NCBI GenBank assembly: GCA_041398905.1
Contig: JAWKTV010000009.1
Span: 124,001-188,000 of the forward strand
Source of the DNA: JAWKTV01 sp041398905
GTDB taxonomy: Bacteria > Planctomycetota > Planctomycetia > Planctomycetales > Planctomycetaceae
Reading direction: 5' to 3'
Length of the DNA: 64,000 nucleotides
Shown here: piece by piece, positions 49,499 through 60,074 of the stretch
Numbering within the stretch: position 1 is the stretch's first letter
Layout of the letters: each line of letters opens with the position of its first letter
Notes under the pieces: model-generated
The model's input: only the letters and a program-made list of their open reading frames with translations
Database searches by the model: none
Told to the model about the DNA's origin: nothing
Translations under genes and position numbers: made by a program

Positions 49499-49940
49499 AT
49501 GCAACGCGTCGCTTTGGCCTTCGCGGCCCTGCTGCTTCTCGGAACGTCGGCTGGTGCCGACAGCTTCCTCAGTCGGGGGCACAAACTTCTGCCATGTGCG
49601 TCTGGCAACTCGGTCTGCCGTCAGGCTGGGGACCGGACTACGCTTCGACCCGCAGCCAGGCCTGTACTCGTCGCCAAGTCGGTCCCAGCGCACTTCGAGC
49701 GGCATCTACAACCGAGTCGGTAGTTCTGGCTGCTTGCGAGCGGCGAGCGGCCGGGTGGGCCGATCCGCCAGCAAGGCCGCCAGTTGCGACAATCCCCCCT
49801 GGGCCGCAGGGACCGGGGAGCAGGACGATGCAAACATGCCGCTTCACCGGCCGCCAGGGCCAGGGGAGCGGCTGCCTTTCGCTGAGACGGCCGTTTTGGC
49901 TACCCTTCGCCGCCACTGCGGATCATCGATGAGGGCTTGA
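49499..49940 (+). pseudogene. Possible broken gene for a small secreted protein
   Basis: An ATG at 49499 opens a clean signal peptide (MQRVALAFAALLLLGTSAGA). After about 20 residues the frame loses sense, while the other two frames show short stretches such as GLRFDPQPGLYSSP and IYNRVGSSGCL. This fits a short exported protein with two or three sequence errors, but I cannot align it to a family. It may also be a real remnant. A weak call. Confidence 0.3.
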
Positions 49941-49962
49941 TTCAGTCGCCAGGAGGGCGAGG

Positions 49963-51981
49963 ATGTCCGGTGTAACAGGGAAGATTCCGTTGACGCAGCG
50001 TGTCGCCAACGCTTCCGCCGGGGCCAAACTGGCCCTGTGGCTGGGAGGGACGGCCGCCATCTGCGCCGCGATTCAGCTCGTTACCTACGTCTGCGGATTC
50101 GAGATCAGCATCCTGGAGAGTGGTCTGGGGCGGACTCTGCTGATTCTGGTCGCGGTGGTCGGCCTGTTGACGCTGATGAACTGGGATCGCCGCCCGCTGT
50201 CCGAGTACGGCGTGCAAGTCGGCCCGGACTGGATGCGGGAAGCCCGGCGCGGCGCGTTCGCCGGCGCGGCGGCTTATGCGTTGCTGTACGCCGCTACCGC
50301 CGCCGCGGGAGTACTTTATATCAGCCACAAGGCTTCGGTGGCGGGCGTGCTGCTGAAGTCGCTGGAAGCGATGATCACAGCGGTGCCGCTCGCCGCGACT
50401 CAGCAGTTGATTTTCAGCGGCTACCTGTTGAGCCTGCTGCGATCGGTAATCGGGCGTACCGGTGCGGTCGTCCTCTCCGGCGTGGCGTTCGCCGCATTAA
50501 ACATGCTCGGCCGATCCGCCGAGGAACTTGCCCGGCCTGATACGCAATGGCTGGCGTTCAATCTCACCCTGCTGACGATGCTGCTGGCGGTGCTTCGTCT
50601 GCAGACGGGCAGTATCGTGCTGCCGGCGGGGCTGCTGGCCGGAGCGTTGATCGTCCGGCGGTCGGTCGGGAAGAGTGGACTGCTGACGTTCGACTATCAG
50701 CATCCCGCGCTGGAATGGCTCGCGCCGTGGGGGGATCCGCGGCAGTCACCTTTGTTGGCCGGCGGACTGCTGATCGCTGTGGCGTGCGCCACCTGGCGCC
50801 TGCTAAGACGTGGCGAACCTGTGGTGGATACCCGCGGCCCTGCGCTCAGCGCCGAGTTCAAGAAGTTCGTTCCGTTCAGCAATCTGATGGCGCTCGCACC
50901 GATCGATCTGTGGATCGCCGGGCTGGCGGACGCCCGGTTTCGCGTCGGCCCGGTATACCTATGCCGACTTGGCTGGATCATCGCCGTCTCGACGATCAAC
51001 TCGCTGATCACATTGCCGGAGCGGCTGCTCGCCCCACGGCTGCTCAAGCACTCGGTCCCCGATCCGCTGCTGATCGTCGGCGTGCATCGCAGCGGCACCA
51101 CGCACCTGCACAACCTGCTCGCGCTCGACCCGCAGTTCACCGTGCCGAAGAATCTCCATGTGCTCAACCCCGTGGGCACCCTGGTGATGGGCTGGCTGGT
51201 GACTCCGCTGCTGGGGTTGTTCATGAGCATGCGGCGGCCGATGGACTCGGTGCGGATGCATCTGTTTTCGGCCCAGGAGGAGGAATTCGCGATTGCGGCG
51301 CTGACCCGCTGCAGCCCCTACTGGGGCTTCTGCTTTCCGCGCGAGACGGCCCGCCATGATCGCTACATCTATCCCGGTGACATGACCGCCGCCGAGCGCA
51401 GCGAGTGGGGTGCGGCGGTCATGCTGTTCCTGCGCAAGCTCACGTTCTGGCGTCGTCGCACGCCGCTCTTGAAGTCTCCGTACAACACAGCCCGGTTCGG
51501 TGAGTTCCGCAAGATCCTGCCGGGAACGAAAGCGATTCACATCTGCCGCCACCCATACCGCACGTACCTGTCGAACATGCATCTGGCGCAGGAAGGACTG
51601 GTCGCGTTTCAGCTTCAGGATCCTCCGGCCGACGACGGCTATTCGGAACGGTTCCTGGGACACTACCGCCGGATGGAGGAGACCTTCGACCATGACGTGG
51701 CCGCGCTGCCGCGTGGGTCCGTGGCTTACGTGCGGTACGAAGACCTGGTGGAGAACCCCCGCGACCAACTGCGCCGCCTGTATTCCGAACTGGGCCTGAA
51801 CTGGACGGCCGAGTTTGACGAGCGACTGCAGGCGTATCTGGCGGGAGTGGCCGACTACAAACCGAATCGTCACCCGCAGCTTGATGCCGCGACTCGCGGC
51901 GCGATTGAGGCGGCGATGGGGCCATACCTCGACCGCTGGAACTACCGCGACTCACAGGCAGAGACACGCCGGGCCGCGTGA
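49963..51981 (+). CDS. Fusion of CPBP-like membrane domain and sulfotransferase
   Basis: A 672-residue protein. Residues about 20-290 form 7-8 membrane helices in the manner of CPBP proteases. Motif 1 reads TQQLIFSGYL (Gln-Gln at 147-148 in place of Glu-Glu, Ser instead of Arg), motif 2 FAALNML (Asn for His), so the metal site is lost and the domain is probably not proteolytic. From about residue 370 a sulfotransferase domain follows: PAPS-binding LLIVGVHRSGTTHLHNLL, the 3'-phosphate motif AIHICRHPYRTYLSN near 525, and the terminal YVRYEDLVENPRDQL. The enzyme probably sulfates a lipid or membrane-near acceptor. Both parts are in one uninterrupted frame. Confidence 0.82.
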   Translation: MSGVTGKIPLTQRVANASAGAKLALWLGGTAAICAAIQLVTYVCGFEISILESGLGRTLLILVAVVGLLTLMNWDRRPLSEYGVQVGPDWMREARRGAFAGAAAYALLYAATAAAGVLYISHKASVAGVLLKSLEAMITAVPLAATQQLIFSGYLLSLLRSVIGRTGAVVLSGVAFAALNMLGRSAEELARPDTQWLAFNLTLLTMLLAVLRLQTGSIVLPAGLLAGALIVRRSVGKSGLLTFDYQHPALEWLAPWGDPRQSPLLAGGLLIAVACATWRLLRRGEPVVDTRGPALSAEFKKFVPFSNLMALAPIDLWIAGLADARFRVGPVYLCRLGWIIAVSTINSLITLPERLLAPRLLKHSVPDPLLIVGVHRSGTTHLHNLLALDPQFTVPKNLHVLNPVGTLVMGWLVTPLLGLFMSMRRPMDSVRMHLFSAQEEEFAIAALTRCSPYWGFCFPRETARHDRYIYPGDMTAAERSEWGAAVMLFLRKLTFWRRRTPLLKSPYNTARFGEFRKILPGTKAIHICRHPYRTYLSNMHLAQEGLVAFQLQDPPADDGYSERFLGHYRRMEETFDHDVAALPRGSVAYVRYEDLVENPRDQLRRLYSELGLNWTAEFDERLQAYLAGVADYKPNRHPQLDAATRGAIEAAMGPYLDRWNYRDSQAETRRAA

Positions 51982-52204
51982 CCCACGCGGTCGGTGGAGC
52001 TGCGTGACCAGGTTGCACGGCGGTGTCCCGACGGCGCCGCCTCGTTCACCGTCGATGGCGTCGGTACCGCGCTCGACAGTTCGGGGCCGCATGGCGAATG
52101 GCTCGCCAGCACCGCTGGCGAATCGGTATCCCCAGCCACCAGCGACCGCACCCGGCAGCCGGTTGAAGAGCGGGGTCAAACCGTTCAACAGGCCTGTCCG
52201 GGCG

Positions 52205-53061
52205 TCAGCGGCGCGACGGCTTCCCATCGAGCCATTCGGGTATCGAGGCGCTGGATAGTTCTTCCAGCGTCGCCACTGCCCCCCAGCTTCCTGGTATCAG
52301 CCATTGCCCGCTGTAGTTCCCGGTGGATGTGGCGACGCACGAAACGTAGACCTCGTGGTCGCTGCCGCCAGTGCGATCGTACTTCTTCACGAGCCGGAGT
52401 TCCCCGGTGCCGGCGTGATATACGCCAACAACGCTCGCGTGCAGGAACGGCTCTCCGCCGACCTTGGATGACGGTTCCTTTGCCCAGCCACTGACGCGCG
52501 TCCAGCCCGTCATCGAGTGGCTCGACTGTCCGGTGAGGAGCAGCACGAACGGCAGGTCGCTGAGGGACTGACCCGCGGGAAATTGGTATCGGCCGCCCAA
52601 GATGCGAATGCTCGCCGGGGGTGGGGTGGTTTGGCGGCTGAGCCGGAACGTCCCGCCCCAATTTCCAGGAATCTTCCAGCTCCCGGAGATCGACGTGCCG
52701 TTCGTCCGCACGTCACCCGTCCAGGAGGACCGCGTGATCTCGCCCCCCACGCCGTCATACTGCTTGGTCAGATTGATCTTGCCATCGGTGGCGACGCTGC
52801 CCATTAACTTCGCATGCAAGAACGGTGCGGACGTGGTGCCGAACGTGTTGGGCTCACCCATCGCCCGTACAACAGGTCACCCTGCTGGACGAGATGCAGC
52901 GTGACCTCGACCGAGGGACGTGCGTTGTTGGGATACTCGTAACGCCCCTTCCATTCGCCGGAGATCAGCGGCGGACGCGAGTGCCGCGTGGACAGGCAAG
53001 CGATGGCGACCGCCAGATGTTGGACCGTCACCCGCAGCCGTCGCCGGACGATGTCATTCAT
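52205..53061 (-). CDS. Exported two-repeat protein, unknown family (one frameshift), paralogue A
   Basis: After a weak signal (VTVQHLAVAIACLS) the protein has two copies of an approx. 100-residue domain. Copy 1 opens GEWKGRYEYPNNARPSVEV and ends GSWKIPGNWGGTFRL. Copy 2 opens GGRYQFPAGQSLSDLPFVLL and ends GQWLIPGSWGAVATL. Each has a middle motif with FLHA, then a YD-GG stretch (KQYDGVGGE, KKYDRTGGS). The frame breaks near 52865. The pattern of G-W at both ends with strands between suggests a small beta-barrel. No known family fits. The neighbour at 53354-54300 has the same design, so they arose by duplication. Confidence 0.6.
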
Positions 53062-53353
53062 GGCACTGCTTTCGGTCTCGCCTCGACAGGCACGGTGCTT
53101 CGCAGGCCGGTTGGCCATGCTGGACGAGAGACCTGGTCATTCAATATCGATGGGATGGCGGGTGCGTTCCGAAGGAAGTTCCCGGTGGCAACGCGTGCGA
53201 CGTCAGGGCTTCCGCCACCGCGGGCGCCCCCGCCACCCGCGGTTTGGCTGGTGGAACTGAGACATTCTTCAGGGTTGATCTGGGCGATGGCATCAGCCCC
53301 GACGAATCACCGTCAGGATCACACGAACCGCGTCATTGCAGCGGAACCGCGAC

Positions 53354-54300
53354 TCAGTAGAAGTTGAGCGGCCTGCCGTCAATGATCGCTCCGCGTGCTG
53401 CGGGGAGTTCAAGTTCGGGCAGCACCTCTCCGGGCTGCACGTCGACATCGGTTTGCACTTTTTGATTCAGCCACTGGCCGGCCTCCTCTCCCTTCACCTT
53501 GTGCAACGTAAAGGGGCCGGACCAGATCCTCCAGTTCCCACTCACCAGTAATCCGCCCTTGTCGCCGACCTCCGCTTCGTACTCGACCGAGTGCGATCTG
53601 CCGCCGGTGCCGTCGTAGAACTTGATGAACTCCGAGCTCGCCATCGTCGTCGATCGCACCCGAAAAGTGGCTGTGCAAGAACGGTTCCGGCAGACGGCCG
53701 AACGTGTTGGGCTCCTGATGACGCCCTCAATCGCCTGGGGCCGTCACTGACCAGCAACAGGACGAACGGCACGGGGCTTTGGTCGGTCCCTGCGGGGTAG
53801 CTGTACTCGCCGCGGTAAACCCCGTCACGCCTCGACGAGCCGCCCGCACTCGTCTTATGCACTCCGAACGTGCCACCGTAGCCGTCGATGTCCCAGGTGC
53901 CGGTGAGCTTGTCCCCATCTTCATCGAGCGTGGCGGTATAGGCGACGGCATGCGATTGTCCCGATGTCCCGTCATAGGTCTTGGTGAGCGTGACCTGCCG
54001 CGACTCCGGATCGATCTTCCCCTCGACGTATGCGTGCAGCCACGGTGTCTGCGTGACTCCGAACGTGTTGATTTCGCGGATCAGGCCGAAGACTCGTCCC
54101 TGTTGCTGCACCAGCGTCATCGAAAACTGCACTCCGGCACGACCGTCCGGGTAGTCATAAGCACCCAGCCACGTTCCGGTCAGAACCTGGCTGTTTTCTT
54201 TCCGCCGACCCTTCTCTTTGGCGGCCTCAACCTTTCCGCCTGTCAATGTCACCAGAAGTGCGAGCAGCAGGCAAATCGCGCTGACAGGGAATCGACGCAT
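53354..54300 (-). CDS. Exported two-repeat protein, unknown family (frameshifts), paralogue B
   Basis: A clear signal peptide (RFPVSAICLLLALLVTLTGG, ATG at 54300) is followed by a basic linker and copy 1 of the same domain as in the neighbour: GTWLGAYDYPDGRAGVQF, NTFGVTQTPWLHAYVEG, LTKTYDGTSGQSHAV and GTWDIDGYGGTFGVHK. Copy 2 opens GEYSYPAGTDQSPVPFVLLL; two frame changes (near 53730 and 53655) then lead to FIKFYDGTGGRSHSVEYEAE and NWRIWSGPFTLHK. A tail of about 40 residues ends the protein. The repeat is better kept here than in paralogue A. Confidence 0.62.
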
Positions 54301-54783
54301 GGGTGATCTTTCGAAGAGTGATGAAGGCGAAACGACTTGCTGTGTGATTGGTGATGCCCCAAACAAACGCATCCAGAATATCGCGGATCAAGACACGCCT
54401 CGCTGGATGGCCAGGTTGAGAGGCGACTCGGACGGTGGTCCGCGGCGGCCGTGGCCCCTCGTTGATCCACTAACGCCGTTTGCTAATCCCCAGCCCAGCC
54501 GCCGCAACGACGCCAGCCAGCCCGAGCAATCTGCCCGCAATGAACGACGAACAACCCATCAACCCTCTTAGGGATGTTACGGACTCCGCCGAGATGTTGG
54601 CAAGAAGTCTGTCGAATGACGTTACAGACCCGTGACACATGGGCGCGAGCGCGGCAGCCCGCGGCCGTCCCTGAACGCGTCCAGAGTACCACGACTTCAG
54701 CGGCGTGGGCGACATTGTGCAGCCGGCTGACTAGAATCCGAATCACTGTCGTCGCACTTGTCCTCATTACCGAATTCCCTGTC
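54301..54783. other. Intergenic upstream of trpB
   Basis: About 480 bases. No gene supported. I looked for a tryptophan-rich leader and found none. The trpB promoter must be here. Confidence 0.35.
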
Positions 54784-55983
54784 ATGCCGCTGTTGTTCAA
54801 GTTCCCGACCAGGCTGGTCGCTTTGGTGAGTTTGGTCGCCGGTTTGTTCCCGAAACGCTGATGCAGGCGTCGACGAGCTGTCGCAGGAGTACGCGCGGGC
54901 GAAGGCGGACCCGACGTTTCAGGCCGAGTTGGACGACTTGCTGAAGAACTACGTGGGCCGGGCGAATCCGCTGTACTTCGCGCGTCGGCTGACGGAGTAC
55001 TGCGGGGGTGCGCGGATCTATCTGAAACGGGAGGATCTGAACCATACCGGGGCACACAAGATCAACAACACCCTGGGGCAGACGCTGTTGACGCTGCGGA
55101 TGGGAAGAAGCAGGTCATCGCGGAGACCGGTGCCGGCCAGCACGGCGTGGCGACCGCGACGGCGTGCGCACGCTTCGGCCTTGACTGCGTGGTGTACATG
55201 GGGGCGGAGGACATCCGCCGGCAGAAGCTCAACGTCTTCAACATGCGGACAATGGGGGCGGAGGTCCGCAGCGTCGAAACCGGTTCGCGAACCCTGCGCG
55301 ACGTGATCAACGAGGCGATGCGCGACTGGATGGGCTCGGTGGAGTCGACCCACTACATCCTCGGCTCGGTCGTGGGGCCGCATCCGTTCCCCATGATCGT
55401 TCGCGACTTCCAGTCGGTCATCGGCCGGGAGGCGCGGCAGCAGTGTCTCGAACAGATCGGTCGGCTGCCCGATGAAGTGATCGCCTGTGTCGGCGGCGGC
55501 TCGAACGCGGCGGGCATGTTCTACCCGTTCGTCGATGACGAGTCGGTCGCCCTGACCGGTGTCGAAGCGGGTGGTCGCGGGCCTGGGGTCGGAGACAACG
55601 CCAGCCCGCTGACTTACGGGCAGCCCGGCGTGCTGCATGGCAGCTATAGCTATGTCCTGCAGGATGCCGACGGACAGACGAGCGACGTGCACAGCATCTC
55701 CGCCGGACTGGACTATCCCGGTGTGGGACCGGAGCACAGCTACTGGAAAGACACTGGCCGGGTGAACTACACATTCTGCGAGGACCAGGCGGCGCTCGAC
55801 ACGTTTGGACTCGTCGCCCGACTGGAGGGCATTCTCCCCGCGCTGGAAAGCTCGCACGCTGTGGCACACGCGCTGAAGTCGGCGCGCGAGCGGAACAAGG
55901 ACGACGTGATCGTCGTCTGCCTGAGCGGCCGGGGCGACAAGGACGTCACCGAGGTGGCGCGGCTGCTCGGTAAGGACCTCTGA
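54784..55983 (+). CDS. trpB: Tryptophan synthase beta chain (three frameshifts)
   Basis: Joins indole and serine to form tryptophan with PLP. The ATG at 54784 reads MPLLFKFP; after a lost C in a CCC run the next frame gives DQAGRFGEFGRRFVPETLM; another shift near 54866 leads to VDELSQEYARAKADP; a lost G in a GGGG run near 55100 (LRMG-KKQVIAETGAGQHGV) brings the rest. The PLP Lys is in LNHTGAHKINNTLGQTLL, phosphate loop in CVGGGSNAAGMF, and the C-terminus ends normally. Restored length is about 400 residues. Here trpB stands alone without trpA or other trp genes. A short direct repeat and a terminator follow. Confidence 0.92.
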
Positions 55984-56011
55984 ACGATCGCAGGAACTGC
56001 CGGAACTTCGC

Positions 56012-56053
56012 CAGTCGCGAGTGACCAGTCGCGAGTGACCAGTCGCGGTCAAC
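56012..56053. repeat. Short tandem repeat, 14-base unit, three copies
   Basis: CAGTCGCGAGTGAC occurs twice exactly in tandem (56012-56039) and a third, imperfect copy follows (56040-56053). It lies after trpB. No function is evident. Confidence 0.7.
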
Positions 56054-56222
56054 AATCCTGAGTGTCGTGACGTCCCGCTCGAAGGCGAGTCATGGGTGGC
56101 CTGCCCTCCGCCTTCCCGGCAGAGTATCGCGTGGCTTCGAGTCACCCGTCACCGACTGGAAGCCCTTGCGACGTGCCTTCAATTGGCGTCTGACGTTGTC
56201 GTTGCTGCCGGCACCAAAGAAA

Positions 56223-56255
56223 GAAACGGCACCGCCTGTCAAACGGTGCCGTTTC
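56223..56255. terminator. Bidirectional terminator between trpB and the YTV gene
   Basis: GAAACGGCACCG and CGGTGCCGTTTC form a perfect 12-bp stem with a 9-base loop. TTTC closes the stem on one strand and, being symmetric, on the other, so it can serve both convergent genes. It lies about 240 bases after trpB. Confidence 0.75.
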
Positions 56256-56476
56256 GAGGGAAGGTTACGTGTCGTGGTGTCGCAGTCAGCCGGCTCGGTG
56301 GCCCTCAGGACGAGGGGTGTCGACGCGAGAGGTCGACGGGATGGGAAGGGTGAGACGACGTGGCGACGACGCAGCGGGAAGGGACTTGGGGAAGGGATTT
56401 GAATTGGCGAGTCGGGAAGGACTCGCAGTGGGGTTGGTTGTGAGCCGGCCGACTGAAGCCGTGCGGCTCGTGAGTG

Positions 56477-57618
56477 TTACCGGCTGCGAGCGACGGCGAC
56501 CTGCGGGGCCGGGGCGTTCACATGGCTGGGGCTGGTCGGATCGCTGTTGACGGCCGGAGTCGTTGTGCTGCGGGCCCGCCAGCCACTCACCTTCGCCACC
56601 GCATGGGCACCGGAGAATTCACCGCGAGGGGCCTGATTGCGAGCGTCGAAGTAGCTCGGGGTGCTGGCCGGCTCGGGTTGAGACTCGATGCGACGACGGG
56701 GGTGCGAGAGGGGCGTGAACAGGTCTTCGCTGGTGGCCGCGTTGGGCGGGTTGGAGGGGGCGATTCCGCCGCCGTTGTTCGGGTTCTCGGCCACTCGAGA
56801 GCGAATCGGAGTCTCGTTGGCGGCGGTCGCGGGAGTCGGTTCGAGTCCTGCGGTGGCGGTCGTCCCACCGATCGGGGCGTAGGCGTAAGTGGTCGTGGTG
56901 CCGACGGCGACCGTCTGCATTTCCGTGTACGGTTCCCAGGCGACGACCTGCGTGTCGACCATTTCGACCTTATTGACGGCCACCTTCTGCGTGGTCTGGT
57001 AAGGCTCCATGCGGGCGACGTTGTAGGTCACCTGCCGTGTTGTCGGGATGGCGACGGTGCGGGTAACCGGCACGTTGTAGGCGACGACGTTGGGAACGTA
57101 CTGCCGGGTCCGGTAGTAGTTCGGCGTCAGAGCCGACCGGGCGCGGTAGACGCCGCGGTTCATCCAGCCGAGGAACGTCGGATTCGGATCGTACTGGCAG
57201 GGGGTGACCTTCGGGACCTTCTGGTAGACGGTCTGCCAGCGGCTGTTGTTCACGCACCGCTGCTGACACTCCGTGACCTGCTGATACTGCGTGGTCGGGA
57301 CGCTCACCGTCTTGGTCTCCATGACCTGACGGTAGGCGGTGACCGGTCGCTCCTCGAAGACGGTCTTCACCACCGGACGCTGCACGGTCTGGGTGACCTG
57401 CTTGTATTTCGTGACGGGAACTTCGCGGAAGACGGTTTGCTGGACCGGCTGCAGTTGCGCGACCGGCTGAGCACAGACGTTGCAGGGGTTGTACGCGACC
57501 GGCGGAGCAAGACGTTGCAGGGGTCATATCCCCCTCCGAAGAACTGGGCCTGAGCGGAAGCTGCGAGCAGCAGCACCGCGACCGGGCCGGCCAGCAAGCG
57601 AGCAAAGGGTCCAATCAT
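56477..57618 (-). CDS. YTV-type cysteine-containing cell-wall protein (one frameshift)
   Basis: YTV proteins form part of the protein layer of the planctomycete cell wall. A signal peptide (LLAGPVAVLLLAASAQAQFF) starts at the ATG at 57618, with AGGAA upstream. After a frame change near 57505 the sequence is made of repeated Val-Pro-Val/Thr-Tyr-Val-type units: REVPVTKYKQVTQTV, RPVTAYRQVMETKTVSVP and VPVTRTVAIPTTRQVTYNV. Cysteines occur in CNVCAQ, CQQRC and the next Cys; these may cross-link. The C-terminal third is Pro/Thr/Asn-rich and disordered. Tyr, Thr and Val run through the repeats as in the Pfam YTV family. Confidence 0.78.
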
Positions 57619-58003
57619 GATTCGTTTCCTAACCACACTGATGGGGAGTTGGGGAGAGGTGCTTCCCGGAACAGATGTCCCGGCGGCTGGCTTCGTCACG
57701 AGGTGATGGGAGTGACTCGGGCAACCGTCCACCAGTTCCTTCCGCAGAACGCTTCGGGTGGCTGGCGGTTTGCGAGGCTCGGAGAGGCAGAGTAGGGATG
57801 CCTGACCGGCTCGCGTCGTGGGAGTGGGTTTCTATCGGAATCCCGAAAAAGGGTCAAGACGCCCGGAACAGAATGCCGACAGGTTTGCCGCGAGTTTGTA
57901 ATTGTTGCAGCGCGGGGCAATTTGGACTGGATTGGCTCAAGTTCCGCCGCCGAAGCGTGCGGCGTCATGGCAGCGGCTGGCGGAGCAGGTGTGCGCGCAC
58001 GAA
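57619..58003. other. Intergenic between two minus-strand genes
   Basis: Upstream region of the YTV gene. No supported ORF or RNA is seen. Confidence 0.35.
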
Positions 58004-58036
58004 GCGACCCGGCTGCTTGGGAAGCGGCCGGGTCGC
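58004..58036 (-). terminator. Terminator after the PDZ gene
   Basis: GCGACCCGGC and GCCGGGTCGC form a perfect 10-bp stem around a 13-base loop, about 70 bases downstream of the PDZ gene stop. No T-run is clear. Confidence 0.5.
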
Positions 58037-58102
58037 GATCGGGCGTTGGCAGGTTGAACGTCCGGCAGGTTGAGAGCCGATCTACCGTTCAGCATGTCAA
58101 CA

Positions 58103-58874
58103 TCACTTAGGGGATGCGAGAGAAGGGTAGCCGTTGCCCAGCGGGCAGGTGTGGTTGCAGACCGGCGGCCGCGAGGCGAGCGGGTCACGGAACCAGAAGT
58201 CCGGCTGGATGAAGATCACGTCCTCGTGCACGCAGTCGGTGCCGGTGCGGATGTAGCGGACACTGGTCTGCAGGATGTGTCGTTCGAGTTCGGCGAGGTT
58301 GTCGGCACGCAGGCCGTCGAGGCGGGTGATGACATCGCCCGGTTGCAGGCCAAGCTGCAGCAGCGGCGAGCCAGGTTCGGGCTGCGAGACCAGTCGCACG
58401 GCGACGAACGCACCGAACTGCGGCAGGAACATCTGCTCGACGATGAACCGGGCACCGAGTCGGGGCGAGAAGTAAGCGAGCGTCGCCGGGTTGGCCGGAT
58501 CGAGGATGAGTTGCCGGGTCTCGATCGGTTGACCGAGGGCGGGTACTCCGCCGGGGAGGCTTGCCGGGTCTTGAATGATCGGTCCCTGCACCGGTCCGGC
58601 CGGGCCACCGGGTTGTTGCTGCGGGGTAATCGCGGCTTGGCCGAGTTCGGCGGACGGCTGCGGAGGAGCACCAAGGCCCGATTGCGGCGCGGTGAAACAG
58701 TTCCCCGTCGGACGGGGGCAGCAGATCGGAGAGCTCACCGCCAAACTGGCCGTCGGCACTGGGAGCACCGAGGGAAGGCCCAGATGTACTTAGTCCCAAA
58801 CTTTGAGCATTGCTGGTGTTACAGCAAACCAAACCGGTGAGTGCAAGTCCGAGTGTAAGGGTGAAGCGTCGCAT
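58103..58874 (-). CDS. Secreted PDZ-domain protein (one frameshift)
   Basis: A protein of about 256 residues. The start at 58874 (GGGAG 8 bases upstream) is followed by a signal peptide (LTLGLALTGLVCC). A Pro/Gln-rich stretch leads, after a frame change near 58710, to a PDZ domain: FGAFVAVRLVSQPEPGSPLL, then LGLQPGDVITRLDGLRADNL. The PDZ fold binds C-terminal peptides; without a protease domain it is probably an adaptor. Two or three Cys in the tail (VCNHTCP) are unusual. It faces a long upstream region. Confidence 0.7.
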
Positions 58875-59164
58875 GTTTCTGCTCCCGAGAGAAGTTTGTT
58901 CGAGGTTGGACGTCTGTCCGATGCCACCCTCAGCGATGGCGGTATCGATTGGGGGACAGGAGAATTCAGGGAGCGATTGCCGATTGCCCGGAGAGCCGTC
59001 AGGTCGCGAGCAACGCCGCTCATCGTGGCAACCCAGCGATTCTTCAACCCACCGATTCTTCAACCCGAAGATCAGGCCCCCGATCGCTCGTACGAACAAG
59101 GCGGTTGGGGCTTGGTGCCATGGCCGCGCGACGGGCAGAAGCGACTCCGGCTCCAGAGGGGAGT

Positions 59165-59320
59165 GGCTGGCGAATCGGCAGCGGGATGATCGAGTCCACC
59201 GCTCGCCAACTGGTCGGCCTCCGGCTCAAAGACCCCGGCATGTACAGGACCGAAGCCCAAGCCATCTCCACGACCGCCCTCCGCGGCTGGTCCCTCAAGA
59301 ATCGCTGGCATCAGTTGTGA
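59165..59320 (+). pseudogene. 3' remnant of an insertion-sequence transposase (ISKra4-like)
   Basis: The last 51 residues of one frame read WRIGSGMIESTARQLVGLRL, DPGMYRTEAQAI and ALRGWSLKNRW. This has the form of the C-terminus of ISKra4-family DDE transposases (IGSG..E...K..V..RL...GM), including the catalytic Glu in MIES. Upstream of it no transposase sequence is seen, so only the 3' end is left. The name of the family is from memory; a related IS group is possible. Confidence 0.5.
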
Positions 59321-59398
59321 AATGGCACTGTACTGAACTTTTGAATCCCCACCAATTAACGACAGCACAGTCCGTCACGGAGTCGCCACGGCTGTTGC

Positions 59399-59427
59399 TT
59401 GACGGACGGCGAGCAGGACCGTAAAGT
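59399..59427 (+). promoter_or_regulatory. Sigma70-type promoter of the str cluster
   Basis: TTGACG, exactly 17 bases, then TAAAGT. It lies about 165 bases before the rpsL ATG in the correct direction. The -35 box is near perfect; the -10 box differs from TATAAT in two positions. Confidence 0.5.
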
Positions 59428-59592
59428 CTGCGATTCGCAAATTTCCTCGTGCCCCGAACGAGACAGTTCAGGGTACGTCTGGTTACGTTTTGCAGTCAGA
59501 TTCTCGATGCTGTGTGTGCGAGAGTACTCGGCTCGGCCGGTTGATCCGGTGCGGGCAGGCACGCGGCGAGTCAAGTCAGGCGTTTCCGAGTT

Positions 59593-59963
<371 letters not shown>

Positions 59964-60074
59964 GTCGGTGGTTCGTCGATCGGCCAGTCTGGCCGGTTGA
60001 CGCAGCCCGGCTGAGTCGTCACTGCGGCCGGTGAGTTTCGATCGATTCCCAGGTTCCTGAGTGATATTGAAGTC

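Larger units (their letters stand above)
58875..59592. other. Intergenic between the PDZ gene and rpsL
   Basis: About 700 bases. The first half holds a transposase remnant (59165-59320, separately listed). The second half holds the likely rpsL promoter at 59399-59427. The rest shows no gene. Confidence 0.4.

Noticed and set aside
54301..54783. Possible tryptophan leader before trpB
   Set aside because: No ORF with Trp codons and no terminator hairpin seen.
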